In this document: in pieces, positions 17,192-26,829 of the stretch
Numbering within the stretch: the stretch's first letter is position 1
How the letters are laid out: each line of letters begins with the position of its first letter
DNA from: an uncultured Psychrobacter sp.
GTDB taxonomy: Bacteria > Pseudomonadota > Gammaproteobacteria > Pseudomonadales > Moraxellaceae
NCBI RefSeq assembly: GCF_947500265.1
Contig: NZ_CANMRN010000001.1
Coordinates: 124,001 to 188,000, forward strand
Length of the DNA: 64,000 nucleotides
Direction of reading: 5' to 3'
The notes under the pieces: generated by a model
Told to the model about the DNA's origin: nothing
Seen by the model: only the letters and a program-made list of their open reading frames with translations
Databases searched by the model: none
Translations under genes and position numbers: made by a program

Positions 17192-17658
17192 AAGGACTAT
17201 CCGAGTAGATTAATAAAAGAGAGACACAGACTAGTGCCATGTAATATCCTGAACCAAAAAATAGCTCAGATAAAATATAGCAGAACTTTTGTCCTTATAG
17301 TTATAAATCGAGAATTCTCATTAATTTGCTATATCTAAAAATTCCTAAGAAATAATGCGATATGGCAATATTTTTCAGATATCGATAAAGGTTTACAATA
17401 GCGACAATTTTTGTTTTAATATTTATTAAATGAAACTTTGTTTCGCATAGCAAAACATACATATATATTAGCTCAATTAATGAATGGCCTATATTTTCTC
17501 TAATAGCTTTAAATATAAGGTATTGAAAGAAAAAGAGAAAGTAAGCTAAGGTTTATTTATTGGTAGAATTACTATATTATTACTCGTCTGTAACGTATTT
17601 ATGTATAAATACGGATATTGTTAAACGTATAAAACCGATTACTTCAAGGATGAATTCA
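17192..17658. other. AT-rich divergent intergenic region
   Basis: 467 bp between mtnP and the TAXI receptor gene, with many A/T tracts and probably promoters in both directions. A reading frame extends the TAXI gene upstream to 17560, but the extra 33 residues are not signal-like, and the ribosome site belongs to the ATG at 17659. I see no other gene or strong repeat. Confidence 0.45.
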
Positions 17659-18678
17659 ATGCTTAATTCTTTAAAATCCCCATTACTTTTGTCAGCTATG
17701 TTGAGTGCTGCGTTAGGTTTAACTGCATGCTCATCTCCAAGCTCAGAGGGCAGTGATACTGCATCTGCAGATAGCGCGGCAACAGATACTGCAGCAGATA
17801 AGCTTGATACTAAGTTTTTGACCATCGCTACTGGCGGTGCGTCTGGCCCTTACAACATTATTGGTACTTCATTGTCTGAAGTCTATGTCAAAACTTTTGG
17901 CGTAAACTCAAAAACTCAAACCACTGGCGCATCAGTCGAAAACGTCAATCTATTGACCCAAGGCAAGGTCGACATGGTCTTAGCACTAAGTGACGTAGTG
18001 ACGGATGCTGTCGAAGGTAAAAACAACTTTGAGCAGCCAATCACTAACATTCAACAGATTGCTGTTTTGTACCCTAATGTGGTGCAAATCGTAACTTCAA
18101 AAAAATCTGGTATCAAAAACATTGAAGATTTACGAGGCAAGCGTATTGCGGTAGGCGATCAAGGTTCTGGTACAGAAGTCAATGCTCGTACTTTACTGGA
18201 AGGGTTTGGTATCACATATGATGATGTCACCGTTGATTATCTAGGCTTTGCTGAAGCTGCTGATGGTATGAAAGCAGGTAAGATCGAAGCGGCATTCTTT
18301 AGTAGTGGCCTACCAAATTCATCTTTGATGGAGTTAGAGCAAGGCTTAGATTTACAGATTGTCACTATCAACCAAGACAAGCTAAAAGAAATCATCGCGA
18401 CCAAGCCTTACTTCAAAACCTTTGAGATTCCTGCTGGCACTTATGGCAACGAAACAGCCGTACCAACTGCTGCAATCATGAATGCATTATTGGTTAGCTC
18501 TGATCTATCTGAAGCGGATGGTTATAAACTAACCAAAGCATTGTTCGATAATTTAGATGGTCTAAAAACAGCTCACCAAGCGGCCAATGATATCAGTCTA
18601 GAAACTGCTCGTGATGGCATGGTAGCCCCAATCCATCCTGGAGCTAAAAAGTACTATGACGAACAAGCAGCCAAGTAA
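17659..18678 (+). CDS. TAXI family TRAP transporter substrate-binding lipoprotein
   Basis: The receptor subunit of a TAXI-type tripartite ATP-independent periplasmic transporter. From the chosen ATG the protein starts with a hydrophobic signal and lipobox LTAC (Cys24), then a D/A/S-rich linker, then the binding domain (TIATGGASGPYNIIGTSLSEVY, LRGKRIAVGDQGSGTEVNA, and KAGKIEAAFFSSGLP). AAGGA lies 8 bases before the ATG at 17659, and the upstream ATG at 17650 overlaps that site. The substrate is unknown; characterised TAXI systems often carry glutamate, 2-oxoglutarate or similar acids. The stop overlaps the next gene. Confidence 0.9.
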   Translation: MLNSLKSPLLLSAMLSAALGLTACSSPSSEGSDTASADSAATDTAADKLDTKFLTIATGGASGPYNIIGTSLSEVYVKTFGVNSKTQTTGASVENVNLLTQGKVDMVLALSDVVTDAVEGKNNFEQPITNIQQIAVLYPNVVQIVTSKKSGIKNIEDLRGKRIAVGDQGSGTEVNARTLLEGFGITYDDVTVDYLGFAEAADGMKAGKIEAAFFSSGLPNSSLMELEQGLDLQIVTINQDKLKEIIATKPYFKTFEIPAGTYGNETAVPTAAIMNALLVSSDLSEADGYKLTKALFDNLDGLKTAHQAANDISLETARDGMVAPIHPGAKKYYDEQAAK

Positions 18679-19219
18679 TTCATTATGGTTATCAACTGGC
18701 GCGGCATTTATTGCAGCGCTGGTTTTTTTTACGCTATGGTTAGGCTCTACGCTTCAGTCTGTCGTTGAAGTGCGAGTCGCAGGCGTAGACGGTGCTGATG
18801 ATAAGGTTTGTTACTTCACTGAGCCTGATTTTCAGCTACGTTGGATACATTCTGTAGAAAAACAGTGGTGGGAAGAGCAGTATCAACGCATAGACGGCAG
18901 CAGTACAGAAGGTGCGGAGCTGTTACTGACCACGACCTATTTTGAAGCGTTCGGTGCAGGGACACCCTCCACCGAAATGCTCGCTCCTATACAAAAGCCT
19001 GGCTATCTGGGTTATCAAATCAACGAAAAACTGCCTCGCCTTAATTGGGTCGTATCTAGACTGACCAAAGGGGAAATGGATTATGGTGGTCATCGTTTCT
19101 TGATTCACCAGTGGGTGCCAGACTATTCTGAAGTGGTGATCATGCCTAAGACGTATGATTTAATTGATAGATTTAAAAAGGACTTTTGTCATGAACTCCC
19201 AAGTGACGGATCAAGGTAG
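18656..19219 (+). CDS. DUF1850 domain protein of the TRAP operon
   Basis: A 187-aa protein with one N-terminal membrane helix (about residues 13-30) and an extracytoplasmic domain. FRLR-like QLRWIHSVEKQWWEEQY and the later YGGHRFLIHQW segment mark DUF1850. Genes of this family typically sit between TAXI receptor and permease genes, as here. The start overlaps the receptor gene by 23 bp, and the end overlaps the permease gene by 29 bp, so translation is probably coupled. A structural or assembly role in the transporter is likely but unproven. Confidence 0.85.
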   Translation: MTNKQPSNSLWLSTGAAFIAALVFFTLWLGSTLQSVVEVRVAGVDGADDKVCYFTEPDFQLRWIHSVEKQWWEEQYQRIDGSSTEGAELLLTTTYFEAFGAGTPSTEMLAPIQKPGYLGYQINEKLPRLNWVVSRLTKGEMDYGGHRFLIHQWVPDYSEVVIMPKTYDLIDRFKKDFCHELPSDGSR

Positions 19220-21233
19220 TGTGACTACCATGCCAGATGCTCAAGTTGATAACGATGCTGAGGCGGATGCGGTCAACCGAGCAGTATTGGAAAAATATGA
19301 CCGAGAGTCAATCACGCGTCATATCACTCAAGGACCAGTGAAGTATTTTATCGCTGGCATTTGTATACTCTATTCACTGTTTCATTTATATATCACTTTT
19401 AATCCAATGCCAGCACTGTTACAGCGCTCTGTACACGTGGGTGTTGGTTTTGCATTGATATTCCTAATTTTTCCAGCCAGCAAAAAAAGCAGTCGCAAAC
19501 GAGTGGCATGGTATGACTGGATTTGGTTTGCCTTGTCTTTATCTGGTATGGGCTATCTCATCTATGAATATCAAGATATCGTCACCTCGCGTGGCGGTAT
19601 GGCCAATCAGGTCGATGTGATATTTTCCTTGATTACGGTAGTCTGCGTACTAGAAGGCAGTCGCCGTATCACTGGTTGGATTTTGCCAATCTTGGCCGGC
19701 ATATTTTTGGCGTATCCATTTGTTAGTCATTTAGATTTTATGCCTGATAGGCTTTTGACTCGCCCTTATGATATGGGTGATATCTTTGGTCAATTATTCT
19801 TAAAAACAGAGGGTCTATACTCTGTTGCGATTGGTGCATCGGTCACCTTTATCTTCTTATTCATTCTGTTCGGTGCATTCTTAGCACGTTCGGGAATGGG
19901 GCAGTTATTTAATGACTTGGCATTGGCCATCGCTGGTCATAAAAAGGGCGGGCCTGCAAAAGTAGCGGTTATCTCTAGTGGCTTTATGGGCAGTATCAAT
20001 GGCTCAGCTTTATCAAATGTGGTTAGTACGGGTGCTTTTACCATTCCGCTGATGAAAAAGGTCGGCTATCATAAAGATTTCGCAGGTGCAGTTGAAGCCA
20101 GTGCTTCAGTTGGTGGACAGATCTTGCCACCGATTATGGGTGCCAGTGCCTTTATCATGGCTGAGACAACAGGCTTGCCGTATAGCACGATTGCCTTAGC
20201 AGCATTATTGCCAGCGATATTGTACTATTTAGGCGTCATTGCGCAGGTGCATTTCCGCGCTGGACGTCGCGATCTAAAAGGTATTGCTAAAGAAAATTTA
20301 CCAGCGGTCAAAGAGGTACTAAAAGCCCGCGGTCACATGCTATTGCCGATTGTCTTCTTGATTTTCTTATTAATCAGAAACGTACCTGTGGGATATGCAG
20401 CAGCTTATACCATTGGCTTTACCGTTGTGATCAGTATGCTACGTGCCGAAACGCGCATGAGCTTTTCTGATATTTTGGGTGCATTAGAAGATGGTGCGCG
20501 CCAGTCACTAGCGGTCATGGCTGCTTGTGCGGTAGTCGGTATTATCATTGGGGTTGTGAGCCTGACCAGTTTTGGTACGGTGATGACATCCTCTATCGTG
20601 ACCTTAGGTGCAGGATCGCTATTCTTTACGCTTATCTTGACGATGTTGGCATCAATGGTTTTGGGCATGGGGCTACCCTCTATTCCTGCCTATATCATTA
20701 CGGCGACGATGGCTGCACCAGCATTGGCTGGTTTTGATATTCCAATCTTGTCAGCGCACATGTTTGTTTTCTATTTTGGTATCTTTGCCAATATTACACC
20801 GCCTGTGTGTCTTGCAGCCTTTGCGGGTGCAGGTATATCCGGTGGTGATCCGATGAAAACAGGGTTCTTATCTCTCAAACTTGCCCTCGCGGGATTCATC
20901 GTGCCGTTCATGTTTATCTATAATCCAACGATGTTGATGATAGATCCAACTGGTTTAGCAGTCACGGCAAAAGATTTCCCGCTGCCACCTATTGTAGATA
21001 TCATTACAGTGGTAGTGACTTCGGTAACTGGTGTTATTGCGCTGAGCTCGGCACTTGAAGGCTACTTCAGAGGCAGTATGAATACGGTAACTCGTGTTAT
21101 CTTAGCTATTGGTGCTTTACTATTGATTTATCCTGAGATTACGACTGGTATTGCAGGTGGTATTATTGTTCTTGGTATTGCTGCATTCAATATAAAAACA
21201 GCTGGAAAGCCAACGCCAACTTTAACCGTGTAA
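19191..21233 (+). CDS. Fused TRAP transporter permease (small plus large membrane subunits)
   Basis: About 680 residues, with the small (DctQ-like, first four helices) and large (DctM-like) TRAP membrane domains fused in one chain, as is usual for TAXI systems. DctM marks are FMGSINGSALSNVVSTG, SVGGQILPPIMGASAFIMAE, and MVLGMGLPSIPAYIITA. The N-terminal 60 residues are polar and cytoplasmic. I chose the ATG at 19191 rather than 19164 because AAAGGA lies 8 bases before it and the extra residues are not conserved-looking. It uses an ion gradient to import the substrate caught by the upstream lipoprotein. Confidence 0.93.
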   Translation: MNSQVTDQGSVTTMPDAQVDNDAEADAVNRAVLEKYDRESITRHITQGPVKYFIAGICILYSLFHLYITFNPMPALLQRSVHVGVGFALIFLIFPASKKSSRKRVAWYDWIWFALSLSGMGYLIYEYQDIVTSRGGMANQVDVIFSLITVVCVLEGSRRITGWILPILAGIFLAYPFVSHLDFMPDRLLTRPYDMGDIFGQLFLKTEGLYSVAIGASVTFIFLFILFGAFLARSGMGQLFNDLALAIAGHKKGGPAKVAVISSGFMGSINGSALSNVVSTGAFTIPLMKKVGYHKDFAGAVEASASVGGQILPPIMGASAFIMAETTGLPYSTIALAALLPAILYYLGVIAQVHFRAGRRDLKGIAKENLPAVKEVLKARGHMLLPIVFLIFLLIRNVPVGYAAAYTIGFTVVISMLRAETRMSFSDILGALEDGARQSLAVMAACAVVGIIIGVVSLTSFGTVMTSSIVTLGAGSLFFTLILTMLASMVLGMGLPSIPAYIITATMAAPALAGFDIPILSAHMFVFYFGIFANITPPVCLAAFAGAGISGGDPMKTGFLSLKLALAGFIVPFMFIYNPTMLMIDPTGLAVTAKDFPLPPIVDIITVVVTSVTGVIALSSALEGYFRGSMNTVTRVILAIGALLLIYPEITTGIAGGIIVLGIAAFNIKTAGKPTPTLTV

Positions 21234-21274
21234 AGCGTTAGGTTTAATCATTCTTAAATCTAACAAAGCTCAAA

Positions 21275-21310
21275 AAAAGGGTGAATAACAAATTTGTTAT
21301 TCACCCTTTT
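21275..21310. terminator. Bidirectional terminator between the TRAP operon and lipA
   Basis: A 36-bp perfect palindrome (arms AAAAGGGTGAATAACAAA and complement) with flanking A and T runs, between convergent genes. Confidence 0.85.
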
Positions 21311-21376
21311 AATATTTTTAAGAGATGTTTTAGCGACTGCTGTTCGCAACTATTCTCACATCACTTTATTGCTAAA

Positions 21377-22420
21377 TTAGCAGCCAAGTTTACCTTCAGC
21401 TTCTAATGCTTTTTTGCTACGGATAGGTGCTGGGCAGTCTTCGCCATAGTACTGACGATCGGCAAAGTAGCTTGAGCGTACCATTGGACCTGCCCAAATG
21501 CTAAAGAAGCCAATCTTTTTACCGTAGTCCATATAGCGTTGGAACTCGTCTGGATGGACATAACGATCAACAGGCGCATGGTTTTTGCTAGGCTGTAGAT
21601 ACTGACCAATAGTAATCATATCTACATCATGAGCTTTTAGATCATCGAGTAGGGCATAGATCTCTTCTTCCGTCTCGCCAAGACCAACCATAAAGCCGCA
21701 CTTGGTGGCGATATCAGGACGACGCTCTTTATAAATCTTAAGCAAATCTAGCGAATGCTGATAGTCAGAACCTGGACGGAAGGCTTTGTATAGACGTGGC
21801 ACCGTTTCGATATTATGGTTAAACACATCTGGTGCAGTCTCTGTCAATAAATCCAACGCAATATCCATACGACCACGAAAATCTGGTACTAGGATTTCAA
21901 TCAAGCAATTTGGGCTAAGCGCTCTTGATTCGTTTAGCACTTCTACAAAATGTCCAGCACCGCCGTCTTTTAGATCGTCACGATCAACAGAGGTGATTAC
22001 GGCATATTTAAGCTGTAGACCTTGAATCGTCTCAGCAGTATGACGCGGCTCATCCTTGTCTAGCTCATTAGGACGACCATGACCTACATCACAGAACGGG
22101 CAGCGACGCGTACAGATATCACCCATGATCATAAAGGTGGCTGTACCATCAGCGAAGCACTGTGGCAGGTTAGGGCAGGCCGCTTCTTCACAAACGGTAT
22201 AAAGCTTTTGCTCACGTAAGGTTGCTTTGATACGAGCGACTTCAGCAGGCGAGGACATTTTTACCCGAATCCAATCAGGCTTTTTCTTTGCCTCGACAGT
22301 CGGAATCACCTTAATTGGGATACGGGCAACTTTGTCATAGCCACGTAGCTTTTCGCCTTGGATGGCTTTTTTTGGTTTGACCTTAGCAGCAGGTACATGT
22401 GTTTGTACGGCAGTTGTCAT
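21377..22420 (-). CDS. lipA: Lipoyl synthase LipA
   Basis: LipA inserts two sulfurs into the octanoyl chain of lipoyl carrier domains by radical SAM chemistry. Both cluster motifs are present: [12 protein letters not shown] (Cys77, Cys82, Cys88) for the auxiliary 4Fe-4S cluster that donates sulfur, and CTRRCPFC (Cys103, Cys107, Cys110) for the radical SAM cluster. The C-terminal [10 protein letters not shown] segment carries the conserved Ser. The length is 347 aa, with a slightly long N-terminus. The octanoyltransferase gene lipB is not adjacent in this window. Confidence 0.96.
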   Translation of the reverse strand: MTTAVQTHVPAAKVKPKKAIQGEKLRGYDKVARIPIKVIPTVEAKKKPDWIRVKMSSPAEVARIKATLREQKLYTVCEEAACPNLPQCFADGTATFMIMGDICTRRCPFCDVGHGRPNELDKDEPRHTAETIQGLQLKYAVITSVDRDDLKDGGAGHFVEVLNESRALSPNCLIEILVPDFRGRMDIALDLLTETAPDVFNHNIETVPRLYKAFRPGSDYQHSLDLLKIYKERRPDIATKCGFMVGLGETEEEIYALLDDLKAHDVDMITIGQYLQPSKNHAPVDRYVHPDEFQRYMDYGKKIGFFSIWAGPMVRSSYFADRQYYGEDCPAPIRSKKALEAEGKLGC

Positions 22421-22436
22421 AATGGAGTTATCTCTT

Positions 22437-22458
22437 AACCCTTTATATTATAAGGGTT
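22437..22458 (-). promoter_or_regulatory. Candidate lipA promoter -10 inside an inverted repeat
   Basis: Arms AACCCTT and AAGGGTT (7 bp, 8 bp apart) surround TATAAT on the minus strand (22452-22447), about 27 bp before the lipA ATG. A regulator bound to this palindrome would cover the -10 element. There is no clear -35. Pattern inference only. Confidence 0.35.
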
Positions 22459-22568
22459 TATGGAATTATCAGAATGTTTTATGAGTGCAGATATTATAGC
22501 AGAAATTTGGTCGTCAATTTTTAAACAATATTGTTAAGATTACTATGATTGCTCGGACGACCATAGTT

Positions 22569-22979
22569 TTAAATATCTATATCGATTTCTAACTCATTCA
22601 GTATATCTATGGCAGCGCGAAACGCTTCTTGAGTAGCAGGTGCACCGCAGTACGGCAAGCTGTGCATGAGCACTTCTCTAATCTCAGCGACACTAGCCCC
22701 GTTGTTAATGGCACCGCGTATATGTCCTTTCAACTCATTTGGGCTTTTTTGGGCAATTAAAAAGGCAATAGTGATTAATGAGCGATACTTGCGCGGTAAT
22801 ACTGAGTCGTCTTGCCAAGTACTGCCCCAAGCGTGTTCGATAATCCAGTCTTGCAGTGGTTGGGTAAATCCTGTGGCAGCATCAAGCGAGCGTTTGACAT
22901 GCTGCTCACCCATGACCTCAGTGCGTACCTTGAGACCATTGTCATAGTTAGGATTGTTGTCCGTATTGCTATCAGTCAT
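22569..22979 (-). CDS. Carboxymuconolactone decarboxylase family protein
   Basis: A 136-aa all-helical protein resembling PcaC/AhpD-like carboxymuconolactone decarboxylases: VLPRKYRSLITIAFLIAQKSPNELKGHIRGAINNG followed by EIREVLMHSLPYCGAPATQEAFRAA. The AhpD-type CxxC is absent; only one Cys (LPYCG) is near that site, so a peroxidase role is unlikely. No aromatic-degradation genes are nearby, so a true protocatechuate-pathway role is not supported by context. AAGGA precedes the ATG. It is a single gene, 148 bp upstream of lipA on the same strand. Confidence 0.83.
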   Translation of the reverse strand: MTDSNTDNNPNYDNGLKVRTEVMGEQHVKRSLDAATGFTQPLQDWIIEHAWGSTWQDDSVLPRKYRSLITIAFLIAQKSPNELKGHIRGAINNGASVAEIREVLMHSLPYCGAPATQEAFRAAIDILNELEIDIDI

Positions 22980-23398
22980 ATTATCGTCCTTAATGTTTTA
23001 CCAAAATGTTTTTACCAAATCGACTGTTAATCAATCGACTGTTAATAAATCGATATTGCTACATTTTTTTAAGCGAGACTTTATCGAAGTTGTTTCTTAC
23101 AAAAGCGTATATCAGTCATATGGTGTCTGCTCAGTCATAAAGCAAGTACTTATTGATAAGCGTAATCAGGCAAATGCCAGTTATAATGAGCGCTACAATC
23201 ATATTATTGATGGCACTATTTTTATAATAAATGTTCAATATGGCCTTACTATGCGCCTTTTCAGAGCTGAGCCATTAACATTTAAAGCGTTTTAAGCTAT
23301 GATTGCACGGATAATTATTTCATATAGTATATAGACGCAGGCAGTCATGCTGACTACCCACGTAATGTGCTACACCCCAACTGACGAGGACGACTATT
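22980..23398. other. Divergent intergenic region with a 15-bp tandem repeat
   Basis: 419 bp between the decarboxylase-like gene and acnB. AATCGACTGTTAATC is repeated at 23018-23032 and 23033-23047 (one difference), about 40-70 bp upstream of the minus-strand ATG, with a partial third unit following. A frame through 22954-23295 has no supporting features. The acnB ribosome site GAGGA is at 23386-23390. Confidence 0.55.
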
Positions 23399-26002
23399 GT
23401 GTTAGAAGCTTATCGTAAACATGTCGAAGAACGTGCTGAGCTAGGAACTGTACCCCTACCACTAAATGAAAAACAAGTAGTAGAGTTGGTTGAATTATTA
23501 AAGAACCCGCCTGCAGGCGAAGATGCGTTCTTAATGAACCTATTAGAAAACCGTATTCCTGCTGGTGTTGACCAAGCAGCATACGTTAAAGCGGCATTTT
23601 TGGCTGCTATCTTAAAGGGTGAAACATCATCACCACTTATCAGCAAGCAAAAAGCTGTTGAAATTCTAGGCACTATGCAAGGTGGCTACAACGTTCAGCC
23701 ATTAGTTGCTGCACTAGATGATAGCGAAGTTGCACAAGACGCTGCTGAAGCATTAAAGAAAACTTTGCTAGTATTTGACGCGTTCAATGACGTGACTGAA
23801 AAAGCAGAAGCTGGCAACACTATTGCGAAAGAAGTGATTCAGTCTTGGGCTGACGCAGAATGGTTCTTGAACCGTGCTGAAGTACCAAAGAAAACCACTT
23901 ACACGACGTTTAAAGTAACTGGTGAGACCAACACGGATGACTTATCACCTGCGCAAGACGCATGGAGCCGTCCTGATATCCCATTACATTCACTAGCCAT
24001 GCACAAAAACTCTCGCGACGGCATCAATGCTGACGAAGAGGGCGTTGTTGGCCCAATGAAGCAAATCGAAGCGCTTAAAGAAAAAGGCCATCCGCTAGCC
24101 TATGTTGGTGATGTTGTTGGTACTGGTTCTAGCCGTAAGTCTGCAACCAACTCAGTACTTTGGTTGATGGGTGAAGATATCCCTAACGTGCCAAACAAGC
24201 GTGGCGGCGGTCTAGTACTTGGTAACAATATCGCTCCTATCTTCTTCAACACGATGGAAGATTCTGGCGCATTGCCAATCGAAAAAGTGGCAGTTGATAA
24301 CCTAAACATGGGTGATGTATTTGACATCTATCCGTATGAAGGCAAAATCACTAAGCATGACTCTGACGAAGTACTATCAACGTTCTCACTAAACTCACCA
24401 ACATTGCTTGATGAAGTTCGTGCTGGCGGCCGTATTCCATTAATCGTTGGTCGTGGTTTGACCAATCGTGCTCGTGAATACATGGGTCTTGGTCATTCAG
24501 ACATCTTTGCTAAGCCAGAAGAGCCAGCTGATACCGGTAAAGGCTTTACGCTTGCACAGAAAATGGTTGGTAAAGCTTGTGGCCTGTCAGGCGTACGTCC
24601 AGGTATGTACTGTGAGCCTAAGATGACGACTGTCGGCTCTCAGGATACGACTGGTCCGATGACACGTGATGAGCTAAAAGACTTGGCATGTTTGGGCTTC
24701 CAAGCAGACCTAGTGATGCAGTCATTCTGTCATACTGCTGCTTATCCAAAGCCAGTTGACGTTGAGACTCAGCACACACTACCTGACTTTATCATGAACC
24801 GTGGCGGCGTAAGCTTACGTCCAGGTGATGGTATCATTCACTCATGGTTGAACCGTATGCTACTTCCAGATACCGTTGGTACTGGTGGTGACTCGCATAC
24901 TCGTTTCCCAATGGGTATCTCGTTCCCAGCGGGTTCTGGTCTAGTTGCTTTCGCAGCGGCAACTGGTGTGATGCCACTTGATATGCCTGAATCTGTCCGT
25001 GTTCGTTTTGTTGGTGAGCGTCAAGCTGGTATCACCCTACGTGACCTAGTACATGCTATCCCTTATCAAGCAATTAAAGAAGGTTACCTGACGGTTGATA
25101 AGAAAGGTAAAATCAACGAGTTCAACGGCCGTATTCTTGAAATCGAAGGTCTAGAAGATTTGACCGCTGAGCAAGCGTTTGAATTGTCTGATGCCTCAGC
25201 TGAGCGTAGTGCTGCTGGTTGTACCATTACTTTATCTGAAGCATCAGTGACTGAGTACCTAAACTCAAATATCACGCTGCTTAAGTGGATGATCTCAGAA
25301 GGCTATGGCGATGCACGTACGATCAGCCGCCGTGTTGAGCAAATGCAAGAGTGGTTGGCTAACCCAAGCCTCATGCGTGCTGACGACGATGCTGAATACG
25401 CTATCGACATCACTATCGATATGAGCGAAATCAAAGAGCCGATCCTTTGCTGCCCGAACGATCCAGATGATGCAAAAACGCTAGCAGACGTGGCTGGTGA
25501 TACGATTGATGAAGTATTCATTGGCTCATGTATGACTAACATCGGTCACTTCCGTGCCGCTGGTAAATTGCTACAAGACGTGCCAGCAGGTAGCTTGAAG
25601 ACTCGTCTATGGATTGCACCACCTACTAAGATGGATGCACGCCAGTTGATGGAAGAAGGTTACTACAACATCTATGCACAAGCCGGTGCTCGTACTGAAA
25701 TGCCAGGTTGTTCACTATGTATGGGTAACCAAGCACGTATCGCACCGAAATCTACTGCGGTATCGACTTCAACTCGTAACTTCCCGAACCGTCTAGGTCA
25801 AGGCGCTAACGTATACCTAGCTTCTGCAGAGCTTGCAGCAGTCGCAGCGGTACTTGGTAAATTGCCGACTAACGATGAGTATCAGCAGTATGCTGGCATG
25901 CTAAACAGCATGGGTGATGAAGTCTATCAATACATGAACTTCGACCGTATGGAAGACTATACTGAAGAAGCAGACAAGATTAACGTCGCTCAGTTAACCT
26001 AA
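23399..26002 (+). CDS. acnB: Bifunctional aconitate hydratase 2 / 2-methylisocitrate dehydratase AcnB
   Basis: AcnB is the main TCA-cycle aconitase, converting citrate to isocitrate through a 4Fe-4S cluster; it also handles 2-methylisocitrate. The 867-aa length and N-terminal HEAT-like domain ([15 protein letters not shown]) match the E. coli type, with the swivel domain preceding the catalytic domains. Cluster cysteines lie in [16 protein letters not shown] and in [11 protein letters not shown]. Translation starts at a GTG; GAGGA is 8 bases upstream and the protein begins at the normal family residue. It is monocistronic with a strong terminator. Confidence 0.97.
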   Translation: MLEAYRKHVEERAELGTVPLPLNEKQVVELVELLKNPPAGEDAFLMNLLENRIPAGVDQAAYVKAAFLAAILKGETSSPLISKQKAVEILGTMQGGYNVQPLVAALDDSEVAQDAAEALKKTLLVFDAFNDVTEKAEAGNTIAKEVIQSWADAEWFLNRAEVPKKTTYTTFKVTGETNTDDLSPAQDAWSRPDIPLHSLAMHKNSRDGINADEEGVVGPMKQIEALKEKGHPLAYVGDVVGTGSSRKSATNSVLWLMGEDIPNVPNKRGGGLVLGNNIAPIFFNTMEDSGALPIEKVAVDNLNMGDVFDIYPYEGKITKHDSDEVLSTFSLNSPTLLDEVRAGGRIPLIVGRGLTNRAREYMGLGHSDIFAKPEEPADTGKGFTLAQKMVGKACGLSGVRPGMYCEPKMTTVGSQDTTGPMTRDELKDLACLGFQADLVMQSFCHTAAYPKPVDVETQHTLPDFIMNRGGVSLRPGDGIIHSWLNRMLLPDTVGTGGDSHTRFPMGISFPAGSGLVAFAAATGVMPLDMPESVRVRFVGERQAGITLRDLVHAIPYQAIKEGYLTVDKKGKINEFNGRILEIEGLEDLTAEQAFELSDASAERSAAGCTITLSEASVTEYLNSNITLLKWMISEGYGDARTISRRVEQMQEWLANPSLMRADDDAEYAIDITIDMSEIKEPILCCPNDPDDAKTLADVAGDTIDEVFIGSCMTNIGHFRAAGKLLQDVPAGSLKTRLWIAPPTKMDARQLMEEGYYNIYAQAGARTEMPGCSLCMGNQARIAPKSTAVSTSTRNFPNRLGQGANVYLASAELAAVAAVLGKLPTNDEYQQYAGMLNSMGDEVYQYMNFDRMEDYTEEADKINVAQLT

Positions 26003-26067
26003 TTTTGGTTGCAGCTTAAGCAAAACGTTTTTAGGTTTTAATAGTTTTTAAGTTTTAATAATAGAAT

Positions 26068-26096
26068 AACCCCGTATCGTCATGATGCGGGGTTTT
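26068..26096 (+). terminator. Terminator after acnB
   Basis: A GC-rich stem (AACCCCG...CGGGGTT) followed by six T, 66 bp after the acnB stop. Confidence 0.85.
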
Positions 26097-26221
26097 TTAT
26101 TGATAACTCTAAGAAAACTAGTATTCATTTACAAACTTTTATTGAGTATCTATAATCAAAACCAATGGTTGATAATTTTCACTGACGATTTCTACTTTTT
26201 ACGACTGAGATAAAAAGCCCT

Positions 26222-26665
26222 ATGGAAAATAATATTAAGCTTGATAAAGCGACTCCGCCGCCACTGCCCAGATCTACGATGGCTAACAATCATAGCGCTG
26301 AAGCAAATTATGGCATCATTGATTGGTTCAAAAAGGGCATGAGAAATTACACGAATTTTTCTGGCCGTGCGCGCCGTAAAGAGTATTGGTATTTTTTTCT
26401 AGTGCAAATGGGTGTGATGATCGTTGCAATGCTACTGGATGCGATAATATTTAGCTCAGAGACAGGTTTATTTTACATAGTAGCGGCACTTGGTTTATTT
26501 CTGCCTGGTCTTGCCGTGACTATCCGTCGCTTACATGATACTAGCCGCTCAGGATGGTGGTTTTTGATAGGGATAGTGCCACTGATAGGCTCTATTATAT
26601 TGCTAGTATTTCTAGCGAGTGATACCAAGCCTGAAACCAATAAATGGGGTCTACCGGCAAAATAG
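26222..26665 (+). CDS. DUF805 family membrane protein
   Basis: A 147-aa protein. A polar, Pro-rich N-terminus of about 35 residues precedes the DUF805 domain: FKKGMRNYTNFSGRARRKEYWYFFL, then two or three hydrophobic helices and LAVTIRRLHDTSRSGWWFLIGIVPLIGSIILLVFL. The GRARRxEYW and RRLHDTxRSGWW motifs are diagnostic. The family is of unknown function and sits in the inner membrane. The gene stands alone between acnB and a PACE efflux gene. Confidence 0.88.
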   Translation: MENNIKLDKATPPPLPRSTMANNHSAEANYGIIDWFKKGMRNYTNFSGRARRKEYWYFFLVQMGVMIVAMLLDAIIFSSETGLFYIVAALGLFLPGLAVTIRRLHDTSRSGWWFLIGIVPLIGSIILLVFLASDTKPETNKWGLPAK

Positions 26666-26675
26666 TCCGGTTAAA

Positions 26676-26713
26676 ACAGGCGATAATCGTTAATAAAACG
26701 GCTTACGCCTGTT
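26676..26713 (+). terminator. Possible terminator hairpin after the DUF805 gene
   Basis: A 9-bp inverted repeat (AAACAGGCG and CGCCTGTTT) with an inner CGTT/AACG pair lies about 10 bp after the stop codon. The T run is weak, so this could also be an mRNA-stabilising hairpin. Confidence 0.4.
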
Positions 26714-26752
26714 TACAAATGTCCTCACTGATTTTTGAGTTTAGTTTCTGTA

Positions 26753-26820
26753 TAATATAAATGCAGGCGGAAACCGTGGCTCTGCACTTTATTTATCTTT
26801 TCTAACTCGGGACGGACCGA
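26753..26820 (+). promoter_or_regulatory. Predicted promoter and structured leader of the PACE gene
   Basis: TATAAT at 26753-26758 is a good -10 element. The leader that follows can fold into a nested hairpin, TGCAG (26762-26766) pairing with CTGCA (26782-26786) around an inner CGG-AAA-CCG, then a second small hairpin TCGG...CCGA (26807-26820). I cannot match it to a known riboswitch class. Structure is predicted by eye only. Confidence 0.35.
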
Positions 26821-26829
26821 TACTTTGAT

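Noticed and set aside
22954..23295. Open frame of 113 codons upstream of acnB
   Set aside because: It overlaps the start of the decarboxylase-like gene on the other strand, contains the 15-bp tandem repeat, and has no protein-like composition or ribosome site.
26800..26825. Guanidine-II (mini-ykkC) riboswitch before the PACE gene
   Set aside because: One small hairpin holds ACGG in its loop, recalling the ACGR loops of this riboswitch, but the loop-closing pair is wrong and the required second ACGR hairpin is missing.
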